NCBI GenBank assembly: GCA_022496185.1
Contig: WTXG01000063.1
Span: forward strand, 116,779-180,778
Direction: 5' to 3'
Length of the DNA stretch: 64,000 nt
Source: Multifurca ochricompacta
Lineage: Eukaryota > Basidiomycota > Agaricomycetes > Russulales > Russulaceae
In this document: piece after piece, positions 1 through 10,903 of the stretch
Numbering within the stretch: the first letter of the stretch is position 1
Layout of the letters: each line of letters begins with the position of its first letter
Program-made: the position numbers and the translations under genes
The notes under the pieces: model-generated
Told to the model about the DNA's origin: nothing
The model's database searches: none
What the model saw: only the letters and a program-made list of their open reading frames with translations

Positions 1-2
1 TC

Positions 3-3000
3 CAAACCTCCACACCCATACAAACCACCATCCTTCAACCCACCCTCCTCAACCGAGCCCCTGTCGACCCACTCGACATCTATGAAACTGACTTCCGCAT
101 CTCATCAGCTGATGCGGCCACCGCTGATGCCCTCGCTGAGCGCGTCCGCACCGAAGCCGTTCAACTCCGCCATGTCGCGGCCGGCCACTCACTCTACTAC
201 TGGGCGACAGACCTCAACACTGTCGTCAACAACGACCTCAATCTCACTGCTCACCGCGCAACCGCAGCAGCCACAATCACCAACGCCATGCTAGATGCTG
301 GCACTCATGCACCTAACGAAGACAATGTCTCGAATGTGGGGCTCGACCCCCCGTCCTGGCAACGCCTAGTCCGCAGCACCCTGGCTGCTTTAATCAGAGG
401 TACGCTGCGTTCCCCCAACCTCACCACCCTAACAGATGACCCGGGGGCCCCGGGCTTGGATGCAACCTCCATCCACCCGGACAACCCCGTGGTCAACACC
501 CCTCGGGAGCATATCTACTCCATGCTCCAACACCTCGTGGACCTCTACGCCCCCACCAACTCCGCTTCCCGAACAGCAGAGTTCGAACAGATACGACGAA
601 ATTTCCATGCTCGCCTCACGGCTGCAACAGAAGCTCAGACCAAACGGCAATTCCTGGTTGCCGGCACAGATCAGAAAATCCGCCAAGAACTCGAACAAGA
701 GCTCCGCGCTACCATACGCCACGACCTTGAGTCCCAAAGGGACGCACTCACGGAAGACATCCGACGAGTCATGCGTGACGAGATTTCCAGAGACATAACC
801 ACCTGGCGGGTGATGTACCGTGAAGAGCGGTTCCAACGCGCCCGCTCCGAGATTGATGCTGCCCTTGCTGCTGACCTTTCTCGAACCTCTGCCGCAGACC
901 TTGAACGCACCCCACGCAAGAAGGCCAAAGTCACCAAACGCCGCGCTTCAATCTCTACGGTCACGCAGCCCCTCTTTTTGGACGACAACGACTCGACACC
1001 CACAACGTCAGCCGTCCCTTCCCGTGCTGCCTCTCCGGACACGTCACCAAAACGCAAGTCCCATCCCCTACCCCCACCACCCACCAACGTCTCCATGGGC
1101 TCAACCCAGAGAGACCTGGACACCAAGATGGAGATGGTAGATGAGCTGAATCGTCGACCCACAACCCCGCTCTCCTACCGCGACCCCACACCCCCACCTG
1201 CCCCACCACTGGCGCTGACCCAGCCTCCCACCGAACAACCGATCCTCAATGCCTTCCTCGACAAATTCAATGAAGTTAACCGCGCCCTAAATTTGATCAT
1301 GGAAAGGATACTGGTGCTTGAAGGTACGCCGGTCACAGCTGCTAATGCCCGTGCACCCCCTCCAGTCCGACCCCCTGCGGCCCCGCCCGCCCGCCCAACC
1401 GCACAGCGTGCTGCCCAGCCTGACACCACGGCTGTGCCTCCTGCCACGACAACCCCCACTCTACCGACCCCTCCCGCTGCGGGCCCCATCGTCACTCTGC
1501 AAACGATGGCCCAGCAACAGGCGGCCCTGACCTTCGCCCAAGCTGCCGTGGCCAAACAGAACCGCACAGCAACGGGCAACCCAAAACGCAATGCCCCCCC
1601 ACCCACCACAGCGCTCACCACGGCCGCACCCAACCCCAACATCACAGAGATGTCCATCCTCCTGCCCGCTCTCCCGCGGAAGGTCCTCTCGCGAGGCATG
1701 GCCCCAGTCCCTGAACTGGTACTCAAATGCCGTGCCGCCCTTCAAAAAGCCCACCCCGCCGCGCCCCCGCTCCTGGGAGGCCGCTGGTCCATTGGTGTGG
1801 ACAAGTCCAAAGGTAACTTCATCCTCTCTTTCTCCGGGTCTGTCCCGGTCATCTCTCTCCTTCCCCTGGAGCCCACACTCCAAAAGATCTTCCATGGGGG
1901 CTCTCTTGTCCCCACCTGTGGCTGGACATGGTTCCAGATGAGAAACACCCTCACTTCTGATGGAAGTGGAGTTGTTTTCTCTCCGGCTGCCCTCTGGCAG
2001 GAACTCCGGAAGAACGCCATCTTCCGGGAGGCCCTTTTCCCTGCCCCTCCCCGCTGGCAGATCAATCCTGCCAACATCACCGCCCTGTCACACACAGTGG
2101 TCTTTGCTGTTGTGGGACTCACCCCTGTACAACTGACTTCCCTCAGGATGACACCAACATACATGTTTGGCCGTGCTGTCCGCCTGGTCGTCTGTGGTGA
2201 TGCACCCACTGTTACCCAGTGTGGTCGCTGCCACCGTGTCGGCCACCGTGCCAACACATTAAACCGTCACTCTGGGAAGCCAATCTGCCCGCTCCCGCCT
2301 TCGAAGGTGCTCTGCCACATTTGTGGACGGGACCACCACTCCTCTGTGCATGATGCTGTCTGTACAGGCCCCCATGCAATTGCAGGCAGATGCGACTGCA
2401 AGTTCAAATGCCTCCTGTGTGGGCTCACTGGACACCATGCACGCTCACCGCACTGTACCAAGCGTGGAGGTGGTGCATGGGCACCTCCACCCCTTGCTCC
2501 CCTACCAACAACCGCATCACCCACTGGCATGGCGTCCCCAGATGCTGTGGCTCCCCAGGACGTTGCAGCCCCTGTGCAGGGCACAACTACTGGTGTGATG
2601 CCGACACTGGGCCAACAGCGTGCTCAGATGGAGGCTGATGGTTTCACCTTGGCCAAAAAGAAAAAGGCCACATCCAACCCCGCCCCCCCAATGATCCTAA
2701 TGGCGTGCCCTGATGCCAGGATGACCACATCCAAGCCCAAGGCCCGACCTGCCCCACCACCCCACCCTCCCTTGTCAACCTTGATCACCATGACAGATAA
2801 CATCTTAGGCCCCGCCCAACCCGGCTCCTCCGAGGGCCCACCACCCCTCCCTTCCTGCTCACCAGCACATACCTTAGCTACCCCCTCCACCCCCCTTCCC
2901 TGCTCACCCCAGGACATCATCATCCATGATGCCATCCCCCAACCTAACCCCACCGCCTCTGAACATGGTAGAGTGGTAGAACTCAACCGTGCTGCTCAGG

Positions 3001-3287
3001 CAGCCATGTTAATTAATTTCACAGGCCCCCTTGCGGGCAAGCTCAATGACATGGGAGTTGCTCACCTTGACCTCATTCGCAAATCCCTCTGCACTACTGA
3101 TGCTTACCGAGAACTCCATTTCACTGACAAGCTCCTTGGTGGCAATGGCAACTGCCTCCACCTCGTTTCCCTGCTACAGGATACCCCTGAACACACAGAC
3201 ATAATGCGCTTCCTTTATGTTGCCTATGCCCACATCCTGAGCAACGGCGAGCCCTCCAGCTCGCAAGACCCATATGCAACTCACTAA
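3..3287 (+). CDS. LINE ORF1 (Gag-like, zinc knuckles), 5' truncated by window
   Basis: The frame is open from base 3 to the stop at 3285-3287 (1094 codons visible). The first ATG in frame is at 288, but residues upstream of it (for example the SLYY block read from about 207) align with ORF1 of the second LINE in this window, so 288 is not the true start. The middle is rich in proline, alanine and threonine and is probably disordered. The C-terminal third has three zinc-knuckle-like clusters (CGRCHRVGH at about 2222, CHICGRDHH at about 2311, CLLCGLTGHH at about 2410). By family knowledge it binds element RNA and packages it with ORF2 protein. The stop is 2 nt before the ORF2 ATG. Confidence 0.88.
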   Translation, partial: QTSTPIQTTILQPTLLNRAPVDPLDIYETDFRISSADAATADALAERVRTEAVQLRHVAAGHSLYYWATDLNTVVNNDLNLTAHRATAAATITNAMLDAGTHAPNEDNVSNVGLDPPSWQRLVRSTLAALIRGTLRSPNLTTLTDDPGAPGLDATSIHPDNPVVNTPREHIYSMLQHLVDLYAPTNSASRTAEFEQIRRNFHARLTAATEAQTKRQFLVAGTDQKIRQELEQELRATIRHDLESQRDALTEDIRRVMRDEISRDITTWRVMYREERFQRARSEIDAALAADLSRTSAADLERTPRKKAKVTKRRASISTVTQPLFLDDNDSTPTTSAVPSRAASPDTSPKRKSHPLPPPPTNVSMGSTQRDLDTKMEMVDELNRRPTTPLSYRDPTPPPAPPLALTQPPTEQPILNAFLDKFNEVNRALNLIMERILVLEGTPVTAANARAPPPVRPPAAPPARPTAQRAAQPDTTAVPPATTTPTLPTPPAAGPIVTLQTMAQQQAALTFAQAAVAKQNRTATGNPKRNAPPPTTALTTAAPNPNITEMSILLPALPRKVLSRGMAPVPELVLKCRAALQKAHPAAPPLLGGRWSIGVDKSKGNFILSFSGSVPVISLLPLEPTLQKIFHGGSLVPTCGWTWFQMRNTLTSDGSGVVFSPAALWQELRKNAIFREALFPAPPRWQINPANITALSHTVVFAVVGLTPVQLTSLRMTPTYMFGRAVRLVVCGDAPTVTQCGRCHRVGHRANTLNRHSGKPICPLPPSKVLCHICGRDHHSSVHDAVCTGPHAIAGRCDCKFKCLLCGLTGHHARSPHCTKRGGGAWAPPPLAPLPTTASPTGMASPDAVAPQDVAAPVQGTTTGVMPTLGQQRAQMEADGFTLAKKKKATSNPAPPMILMACPDARMTTSKPKARPAPPPHPPLSTLITMTDNILGPAQPGSSEGPPPLPSCSPAHTLATPSTPLPCSPQDIIIHDAIPQPNPTASEHGRVVELNRAAQAAMLINFTGPLAGKLNDMGVAHLDLIRKSLCTTDAYRELHFTDKLLGGNGNCLHLVSLLQDTPEHTDIMRFLYVAYAHILSNGEPSSSQDPYATH

Positions 3288-3289
3288 TC

Positions 3290-6200
3290 ATGTCACGCAT
3301 CTCCATCCTTAGTGTTAACATGCGACGCCGCAATGCTAACATGCACGCGTTGCTCAACACAAACAAGTCTGACCACATCATTCTTGTCCAAGAACCGTGG
3401 TTTTCCAGAATTGGTACTGCCCGCTCGGATGTAGCTCATGCTGGGGTGGATGTGCTGGGGGCAGCCATCCACCCCTCCTGGGATGTTCACTATCCGGGAC
3501 TGACCCCTGGCCAGCGAGCCAAAGTCATCATTTACGTTCGGAAATTCCAACCCAATGATACACACACTCCTTTCTCCGCCACCCTCACTATACGACAGGA
3601 GATGGTCTCCCACCCCTCATTGATGATTGCTGACCTTCGGATTGGGCCGCACACCCTCCGACTGGCCAACTTTTACAATGATGTTGCTGACCCCTCCGCA
3701 CTACACACTCTCTTCCTACTCTCTTTTTCTCCAACCACCCCCTGGTCCTTGCAGGGGATTTCAATCTCCACCACCCAGACTGGTCCCCTCATGGACTTAC
3801 CACCTCCCCCCACGCCATGGAGCTTCTAGACTGGGCCGCGGGTCAGGATCTTACCCTCATGTCCACGCCAGGTGTCATAACCAGATGTGGACATGCGCGC
3901 GAGATGCCCAGCACCCTAGACCTAGTCTGGACCAGCTCAGCTCTAACGTGCACTAACACCCTATCCACCCCACAGGTTGACTGGCAAGCCTCCCTTGGCT
4001 CTGACCATGCAGGCATCCGCTTTGTCTGGCGACATGACATACTAGCCCAAACACCTGGACCTGCTAGGCTCAGGTACTCACTAGAAGTTTCGCAGGCTGA
4101 TCACAAAGCTTGGCTGGACTCCCTTAAGTTCCTCCTCCCTCCCTTATCCGCTCCGGCTACTCCTGATGAGGTTGACTGCTTCGCAGACACCATCATGGAT
4201 GCCATCACCTCCTCAGCAGACCTCTGGCTGTCAAAACCCATCACCCCTCGTGCAAAACGCTCTCGCTGGTGGCGGCCCTCTTGTTCCCAGGCTGTCTCAG
4301 CACTGTGCCTCACCCCTCCTGGGGACCATTCTGAGAAGCATCGCTTACAGAATGCACTCCGTAAGGAGATACGGTCTGCTAAGCGTGACTGGACAGACAA
4401 GGCCCTTGCGACACAAGGGATCTGGGATGTAGCCCGGTGGCGCCTAGGGCGCCGCTCGGCTAACATACCCACTCTTCGCCGACCAAATGGCCCCCTGTTG
4501 TGGGATAGATTGGACATTGAAGACGTGTTGGCAGCACGCTTCTTTGGCACTGAAACATCCCCTGTCCCGGAGTCCTTCCAGGATGACCCCCCAGCCCTCC
4601 CTCAGAGAGACTGGCACCTGTTCTCCAAGTCTGAGATCCACGACTTGCTCATGCGCACTAAGTCCACCTCTGCACCGGGCCTCTCTAAGATCAGCTGGGC
4701 TATTTTGAAAGATGCCTGGGATACCATTGGCACATGGATCACCATGCTCTTCAATGCCTCACTCTCTTTGTCTCATGTCCCCTCCCGCTGGAAGGCTGCG
4801 CTTACAGTAGTCTTGCCTAAGCCTGACCGACTGGACTACTCCCTTGCCAAGGCATATCGCCCTATCTCCCTCCTGGAGACCCTTGGCAAGCTTCTGGAAA
4901 AGTGCGTGGCCAAACGCCTTACATTTGACATTGACACACACCAGACTCTTTCCTCTGCACAATTCGGGGCACGCGCGCATTCCTGCTGCCTCAACTCTGC
5001 TCTCTCACTTGTTCATGATGTCACCATGGCCCAGTCCCGCAGCTTTGTCTGTGGAATTGTCCTCTTTGACATATCAGGTTTCTTTGATCACATCCACCCT
5101 GCTCGATGTGCCCACATCATCTCCCAACTGGGCCACCACCCCAGCCTGTCTGGCTGGATACATTCCTTCCTCACTGGCCGCACGGCCTCACTCTCATTCA
5201 ACAACACCACTGGGCCCCCAATCCCACTCCACATCGGCACCCCACAAGGTTCCCCACTCTCCCCTGTCCTATCCACACTCTACACGAGCCCCCTCCTTGC
5301 ATTGGCTGCTAAGTGGACAGGATGCCGTCTATCCATGTATGTGGATGACGGCCTCCTGTTTGCTTGGGGTGCCACCTGGGACGATGTCACGACCTCATTA
5401 GAGGCACACTTCCGCATTGTACTGGATTGGCTGTCCCGGGCTGGGATGTCCACTGACCCAGACAAGACAGAAGCCCTCTTCTTCTCGAGAGCTAGGACCC
5501 GGAACCTCCCTCCCCCTCACATCTGGCTGCCAGACCCGGAACACAACACATACTTCAAGGTTGTACCCAGTCCCTCAGTTCGATACCTTGGTTTTTACTT
5601 TACCAAGAACCTCTCTTGGTGCCCGCATGTACAGATCATGTGCCGACGTGCACGCGCCTCCATCCACACCCTCTCTGCCCTAGGCAACTCTGCCCGAGGC
5701 ATCACTATGGCTAACTGGCGCCTTGTCCTTAATGCCATCTGCCTCCCAGTCCTGTCCTATGGGTGCCAACTCTGGATAGGTACCAAACAATCCACTGGAC
5801 TAATCAAGCTCCTACAGGGAGTCACCAATCAGATTGTCCACAAGATAGCTGGGGCCTTTCACACCACACCCCGTGCCCCCCTCCATGAGCTAATCCGGTT
5901 CCTTCCCATGAAACAGTACATCCACAAACTCGCAGATGTCTCTTCCCTCCGGATCCGTTCCCTTCCCCCCTCCTCACAGATCTCCCTCCGTCTACATGGA
6001 CCCTCAGATGAGTCCCTTGGGACACGTCGACGGGCCCGCAGGAAGACCTCCCCACCCATGGTCCCCACTCCTCTGACCACTCTCACAGCACGGACCCCTG
6101 ACCTGGTCTACACTGCTGATGTGCTTGCACTTGCCCCCTGGGACCTGCCATCCTGGGACGGACAAGTAAGCTTGCTGGGAGTTGTGCCCCCAAAAGACCG

Positions 6201-7269
6201 CCAATTGCAGATAGCGGAGCTCATGGCCCTACCACGCGCTGACGTGTCACTAATCCACACATCACCCATCCTCCACAAGAGAAGCCGGCGTGATCGTACC
6301 CTGGTTGGTGCCTCGGCATCGACCCTTCTTGAATGTCGAGGGGAGTACACAATGGCATGGTGCTGTGGAGTAGGGCTGACACAAACCGACGTCAACATCT
6401 TCGGTATGGCGCAAACCATGCAATGGTTATGCGACTTTTACTCTACAGGGGCAGTTCCAGCCCACATCTACGTTACGTGCTCTTCTTCCTCTCTTCTCCT
6501 TTCCCTTCCTGCTCGAGACCCCAAACGATTTACAGGTCCTTTCGTTCTCTTCCAATGCTCACTATCCAACTTTCTTTCTTCTCATCCAGACACCCGTCTC
6601 ACATTTATGTGGGTACCCGCAATGAAGACTTACAGCGCCGCACTCGTATCAAGGAAGGCAGCAACCCACATGTGTTCTACCTCCCCCCTAGCTGCACTCA
6701 ATGAGCGACCCTCCCCAGCCAAATTCCGCTCTCTATCCCGCCTCCGGGCTTTTGACAACTGGCGCCAGGAGTGGCTACGCCTCCGGGCTACTGCTGGCTC
6801 CAGTGACAACCAAGCCTACACCATCTCCCTCCCCACCCCGCCTTCAGGCTACAACCACCCCCTCTGGTCTGCCGCAACTAAACCCCGGTCAAAAACCCCT
6901 GGTGACAAAACCAAGATCTATTATGGCCGGCTTACCACATCCACAGCCATGCGCCTAGCCACAGGCCATGCCTTCACTGCAGAGTACGCTGCACGCTTCC
7001 ATCCCAACAAACCTGAGGCTGATCGCCTCTGCCACTGTGACAACTCCACCCCCTACTCCCTTGAACATGTCCTGCTTGACTGCCCCCTCCATGACCTACC
7101 CCGCATGGAACATTGCTACCGCATCACCTTACTCCCCCGGTCTACACCCATGGACTGGCCCGCCATCTTCAACAATAAGTTCCTCTCAGAGGACTTACTC
7201 TCCTTTATAGAACACTCCCGTGCCTTCACGGCACCACCTGCCTCCTTACGACCTCGCAAGCCTGGATGA
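3290..7269 (+). pseudogene. LINE ORF2: endonuclease-reverse transcriptase, one frameshift
   Basis: ORF2 starts with ATG at 3290. The N-terminal apurinic-type endonuclease shows VQEPW (about 3389), GDFN (3754-3765) and SDHAG (about 4000). The reverse transcriptase follows, with GTPQGSPLSP (about 5236) and the catalytic YVDDG (5338-5352). A diverged RNase H-like stretch lies near 6260-6680, and a C-terminal Cys/His motif (CHCDN..HVLLDCP) near 7030-7090. The reading frame slips back by one base in the CTCTTTTTCT tract around 3721-3730: the first part (3290-3829) runs out of frame there, and the next part is open to 7269. A lost T in the run explains it. The protein would make target-primed cDNA copies of the element. 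Confidence 0.9.
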
Positions 7270-7554
7270 GTTGAGCAAGGGTCATCAGGTAAGTCCCAGT
7301 TTGTAAATTCACGAACAGTCATTACCCTACCACACGCACTCTCTTTGAAACACCATCTTTGATTGCCCTCTCCCTAACCAAACCCATATTCTTTCCCCCC
7401 TTTTATCTCCACTCTTTCAATTAAGACCTTTCCACCAAGTGTGGTTTTACAATTCACTATTTTACCAAAATAGTTACCATCGTACACTTAGTAGCTACTC
7501 TGTCCCGTAGTAGCCGCGCGACTTGGGACAAACCCTGAAGCGCGAATAAATTCG

Positions 7555-7586
<32 letters not shown>
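7270..7586 (+). other. LINE 3' UTR and poly(A) tail
   Basis: Non-coding tail of the LINE between the ORF2 stop and host DNA. The uninterrupted A run at 7560-7586 marks the 3' end made by target-primed reverse transcription. Host sequence resumes at 7587. From about 7652 onward it matches, inverted, the stray FunK1-locus fragment at 44200-44452, which lacks the LINE. Confidence 0.85.
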
Positions 7587-7866
7587 CCCTATCGTGCGCG
7601 TTGCCACAGCACGTGCAGCACGTGCATCACTGTTGTTCATGCAACGCGCGACGCGGACGGTCAGTTGGCAGTTTGTAGAAGCCAGACACTCGTACTGGCA
7701 ATTCAGAAGTGTAAGTTCATTAGAAGATACCACCTTCCCCGATTATCGACTTACAATCAATCGTGAGTGATTTTCACCATGTTCTTCTTGTCTCACAATA
7801 TGTCCAAACTCAGATATTCCCCAGGAAGTCAAGCCCAAAAAGATTCACCTCGGCCGGCACCACTAA

Positions 7867-10217
7867 ATGACCTTCGACGCTTGCGAAAGATTCGTCGGAC
7901 CCGTGCCCGTAAACGAATTTTTAAAAGAATTTGTCTCAGGAGCACAAGAAAGACGACCAACAAATGAAATATTGTTTCCCCACTCATCCATCTCACAACG
8001 TGAAGACGAATTTGCAAGTCGACTCCTCCATTTAATCTATGCATACTTCCACACTTACAACGAGGATAGATTCAAGCAATCGAGGTATCTGGTATTTGTC
8101 CCAAACTGAAATTTATCAATACCACTTCTCGCCGAGACAAATCACGCCGTTCGAAACCCAATATCTCCATCTATTCGGGGTGCACGGGAAACCTACAGTC
8201 ATTGAATTGGAAATTGGCCGACTTGTGGATCGTGAACAAGAGCGAAAATGAGGATATATTCCGCTTTCTCAGAGAGATGAAGAGGATGAAGGGCGAGGAC
8301 AAGGACAAGGGCAAGGAAGATGACCTGAAGGAAGACGAAGTCGAAGATGAGTTGGAGAGCCGCATGGATACCATTTACCGAATCTGCCGCCAGTTGATTG
8401 GCTATGCCTTAGAGCTTCATCAATCTCAATTCCGCGTTTTCTCCTTTTCGATCTTTCTTTTTGGCCAAAGGGGTCGCCTCCTTCGATGGGATCGCAGTGG
8501 CGTCATATACACAGAATCATTCGAGTGGCTTACCCAACCCGACACCCTCCTCGAATTCATCTGGAGATTCAATTTCCTCTCCAACGTCGAGCGTGGCCAT
8601 GACAGCACTGTTACTCCTGTGACAGACGACGAAGCAGAGGTAGCACTTCCTAAACTGAAGAGATACCCTGGTTTGGAGAACACCAAGAAGGCAGATCTTC
8701 GGAGGTTCCTTGTTCACGACGATCGAAGCGCCGATGGAGATCTCAGAGGTTACATTACACCGGGCGCGGTATGGGATACAGGAGGTCTATTTGGTCGCTC
8801 TACATTCGGCTATATCGCATTTGACGTCGCAAGTACAAATCTGGTATACCTCAAGGATTTTTGGAGGACCGACCTTCCTGGAATTCAAAAGGAAGGTGAT
8901 ATATATCACAAGCTACACGACGCACAGGTGCCCAACATACCAAGACTGGGTCCAGCAGGTGACGTTCCTGTGTCACCTGAGTGCACTGCCACCGCCTCGT
9001 TTGCCACACAAAGGACAAGGACACAGGACTATCTGAGAATTCCTGACGGTGAACATGAGTGGTGTCCTGGGCAGCTGCACGTCGATCCATATGTTCACTA
9101 TCGACTGGTGTTGGAGACCCTTGGAAAGCCTCTTAGCGCATTCAAATCAACAAGACAGTTGTGCGAAGTTATTCGGGACGCGATCGTAGGTAAGCAATTT
9201 CGTTTGTTACTCATGGAATGTATGCTGATGGGTCATGACAGCTCACTCTGCTGCGTATGAGAGGGCTCAGATTCTACATCGGGATGTGAGCGCTGGAAAC
9301 ATCTTGATCACAGAGGAGGGCACTGGAATGTTAATTGATTGGGACTTGTCGAAGCAAGTGCACAAGGGCGTCGAGGAAGGGCCAAGGCAGCATTCGCGCA
9401 CGGTATGTTATCTGTGAAGATTTCTCATGGATTGTGTGCTAATTTGAATTGTGTGCAGGGTACATGGCAATTCATTTCGATTTCGCGTTTAAGGGAACCT
9501 CGATATACGGCTCATGAAGTCTCAGATGACCTAGAGTCATTTTTTTGGGTACTTCTATATCAGATTGCAAGATGCAGGAATATCTTGAAGATAGATGTGT
9601 CAAATGACATGCAAGAGGTGTTCGATGACTACACCAAGTTAAGTCATGACCGTCTTGTCAGAGGTGGCCGTGGCAAACTTATCTGCCTCATTGGCGGTAA
9701 CCTTTCTCCCCGAATCGTCAAGGATCTCCTTAGGACCGCAGAAGGGCTTATCAACGTCCCCTGCACGAAGATAATTGAAGAACTACGCTCCCTTTTTCAT
9801 GACTATTACCTCCATGTGGAAACACAATTTGAAACAAGCACACAAACCCAAATAGACATTGAAGAAATGCGGCGGGACGATTCACGAGTCAAAGAGGCTC
9901 AGGAGAAGCTTTGTTCTTCTGAATTTGTGTTATCAATCATGAACAAGTACCTCGCATCTAAATGGGACATCGAAGACGACGGTAGCCTGGATAAGACGGA
10001 TATGGGCCACGATGCATCGAAGAGCAGGTATCGGCGGAAGAGGAAGACGGAAGATGTTAACTCGGGGGAGAAGAATTCAGATCAGGTTCGTTGGGGGAGA
10101 TTGCCACCCAGTTCAATACAGCCGTCAAGTGATGTAGTTTCATCGCGGATCAAAGGGACGAGTAAGACACTATACAGTAAATCATCGCAGAAACCAGTTT
10201 CTAGTTTACTGAAATAA
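7867..10217 (+). CDS. FunK1-type fungal protein kinase, copy 1
   Basis: Four exons (7867-8013, 8070-9189, 9242-9402, 9459-10217) give an unbroken 728-residue protein. Exon 3 carries the catalytic loop [10 protein letters not shown] (about residues 435-444) and IDWDLSK, where FunK1 kinases use DWD instead of DFG. Exon 4 has the C-lobe ([12 protein letters not shown]) and a basic tail. Exon 2 has an insert rich in K, E and D (about 8270-8350). Introns 2 and 3 are GT-AG. Intron 1 fits only as GC-AG (GCAAGT...TAG), which joins phase 0 to phase 0. The start is ATG 7867 because an in-frame TAA sits at 7864. Copy 2 has a longer N terminus, so this copy seems to have lost about 50 residues. FunK1 kinases are expanded in mushrooms; their substrates are not known to me. 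Confidence 0.85.
8014..8069 (+). other. GC-AG intron of FunK1 copy 1
   Basis: The 56-bp intron begins GCAAGT and ends GATAG. A GT donor two to four bases away would put exon 2 out of frame, while GC-AG joins TTT to ATT in frame. The same donor and phase occur in copy 2 (47191-47245, 55 bp). Confidence 0.75.
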
Positions 10218-10281
10218 TAACGAGTTTGGTATCGGGACTGCCTCTCTAGATTTGTTTTAGATTTTGTTATGGTGTCCGCAT

Positions 10282-10824
10282 TAGGGTTGCGGAAAAAATA
10301 GGTACTTTTTCCCAACCCAATATTTACCAGTAAATTACTGGGCCGCAGTAATTATTTACGAGGTTACATGCCCACGTGACTCAGATATGACAGTACTACA
10401 AAACAGCATAACTATCTATTTGCACATTCTTGACAGCTTATCTCGCTGTCATCAAAGGCTCGCTTGCATGCTAATTCAAAACTGTCTGTGAAATTTTTTG
10501 ATATCAAGAACAGGCTCTTTTCGAAGTCAGATGGCAAACTGGATGAGAATCCGGATGACGACGAGAATGATAGCTGGTTGGATGAGCCGAATCTTGAGAC
10601 GTTCCATCCTGAACATTCTCTCGAGGTCTCACCAACCATTGATCTGTCATCTCAGTGTCTTGCAGCAGCTCTTTCTGATGAACCATCAAGTGACACTTCT
10701 GTGGCTGCTCCTAACCCTCCAGAAGCTCTTGAAGAGCCCCTAGACCAGTAAATTACCACCTTCCCATTAGACCCTCTGTAAATTACCAGTAAATTATTGG
10801 CCTTGAATATTTTCCGCAACCCTA
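10282..10824. mobile_element. Non-autonomous hAT-type element in FunK1 3' flank
   Basis: Terminal inverted repeats TAGGGTTGCGGAAAA (10282-10296) and its complement (10810-10824) bound 543 bp. They are flanked by an 8-bp duplication, GTCCGCAT (10274-10281) and GTCTGCAT (10825-10832), with one mismatch. Eight-base duplications and TAGGG-like ends fit the hAT superfamily. The corresponding flank of FunK1 copy 2 (around 44997-45004) has a single uninterrupted version of this site. Inside is one 95-codon acidic ORF (10464-10751) with no recognisable transposase. Confidence 0.85.
10464..10751 (+). CDS. Small acidic ORF inside hAT-type element
   Basis: A 95-residue ORF within the non-autonomous element. 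It is acidic and serine-rich (for example KLDENPDDDEND) and I see no transposase or zinc-finger motif. It may be a leftover of an internal coding region or chance. Not recognised. Confidence 0.2.
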   Translation: MHANSKLSVKFFDIKNRLFSKSDGKLDENPDDDENDSWLDEPNLETFHPEHSLEVSPTIDLSSQCLAAALSDEPSSDTSVAAPNPPEALEEPLDQ

Positions 10825-10903
10825 GTCTGCATGAATTAAAGTTGATCACCTGATTTGGTAGTGTCGCCTTGTAGTCCATTTGGGTGGAGACAAAACCCGA
10901 GGC

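Larger units (their letters stand above)
1..7586 (+). mobile_element. Tad1-like LINE, nearly full length, 5' end outside window
   Basis: A two-ORF non-LTR retrotransposon: ORF1 with zinc knuckles, ORF2 with endonuclease, reverse transcriptase and an RNase H-like region, then a 3' UTR (7270-7559) and an A run of 27 bases (7560-7586). This order is what is known for the fungal Tad1 clade of the I superfamily. The left window edge lies inside ORF1, so the 5' UTR and the upstream target-site duplication cannot be seen. Only one coding break was found, a one-base shift in ORF2 near 3721. A decayed relative of the same family lies inverted at 21583-29304 and a truncated one at 36184-36822. Confidence 0.93.

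Noticed and set aside
305..1895. Long minus-strand open frames opposite LINE ORF1
   Set aside because: They arise from the GC-rich, proline-rich codons of ORF1 and show no motifs; the plus-strand protein aligns with a second LINE.
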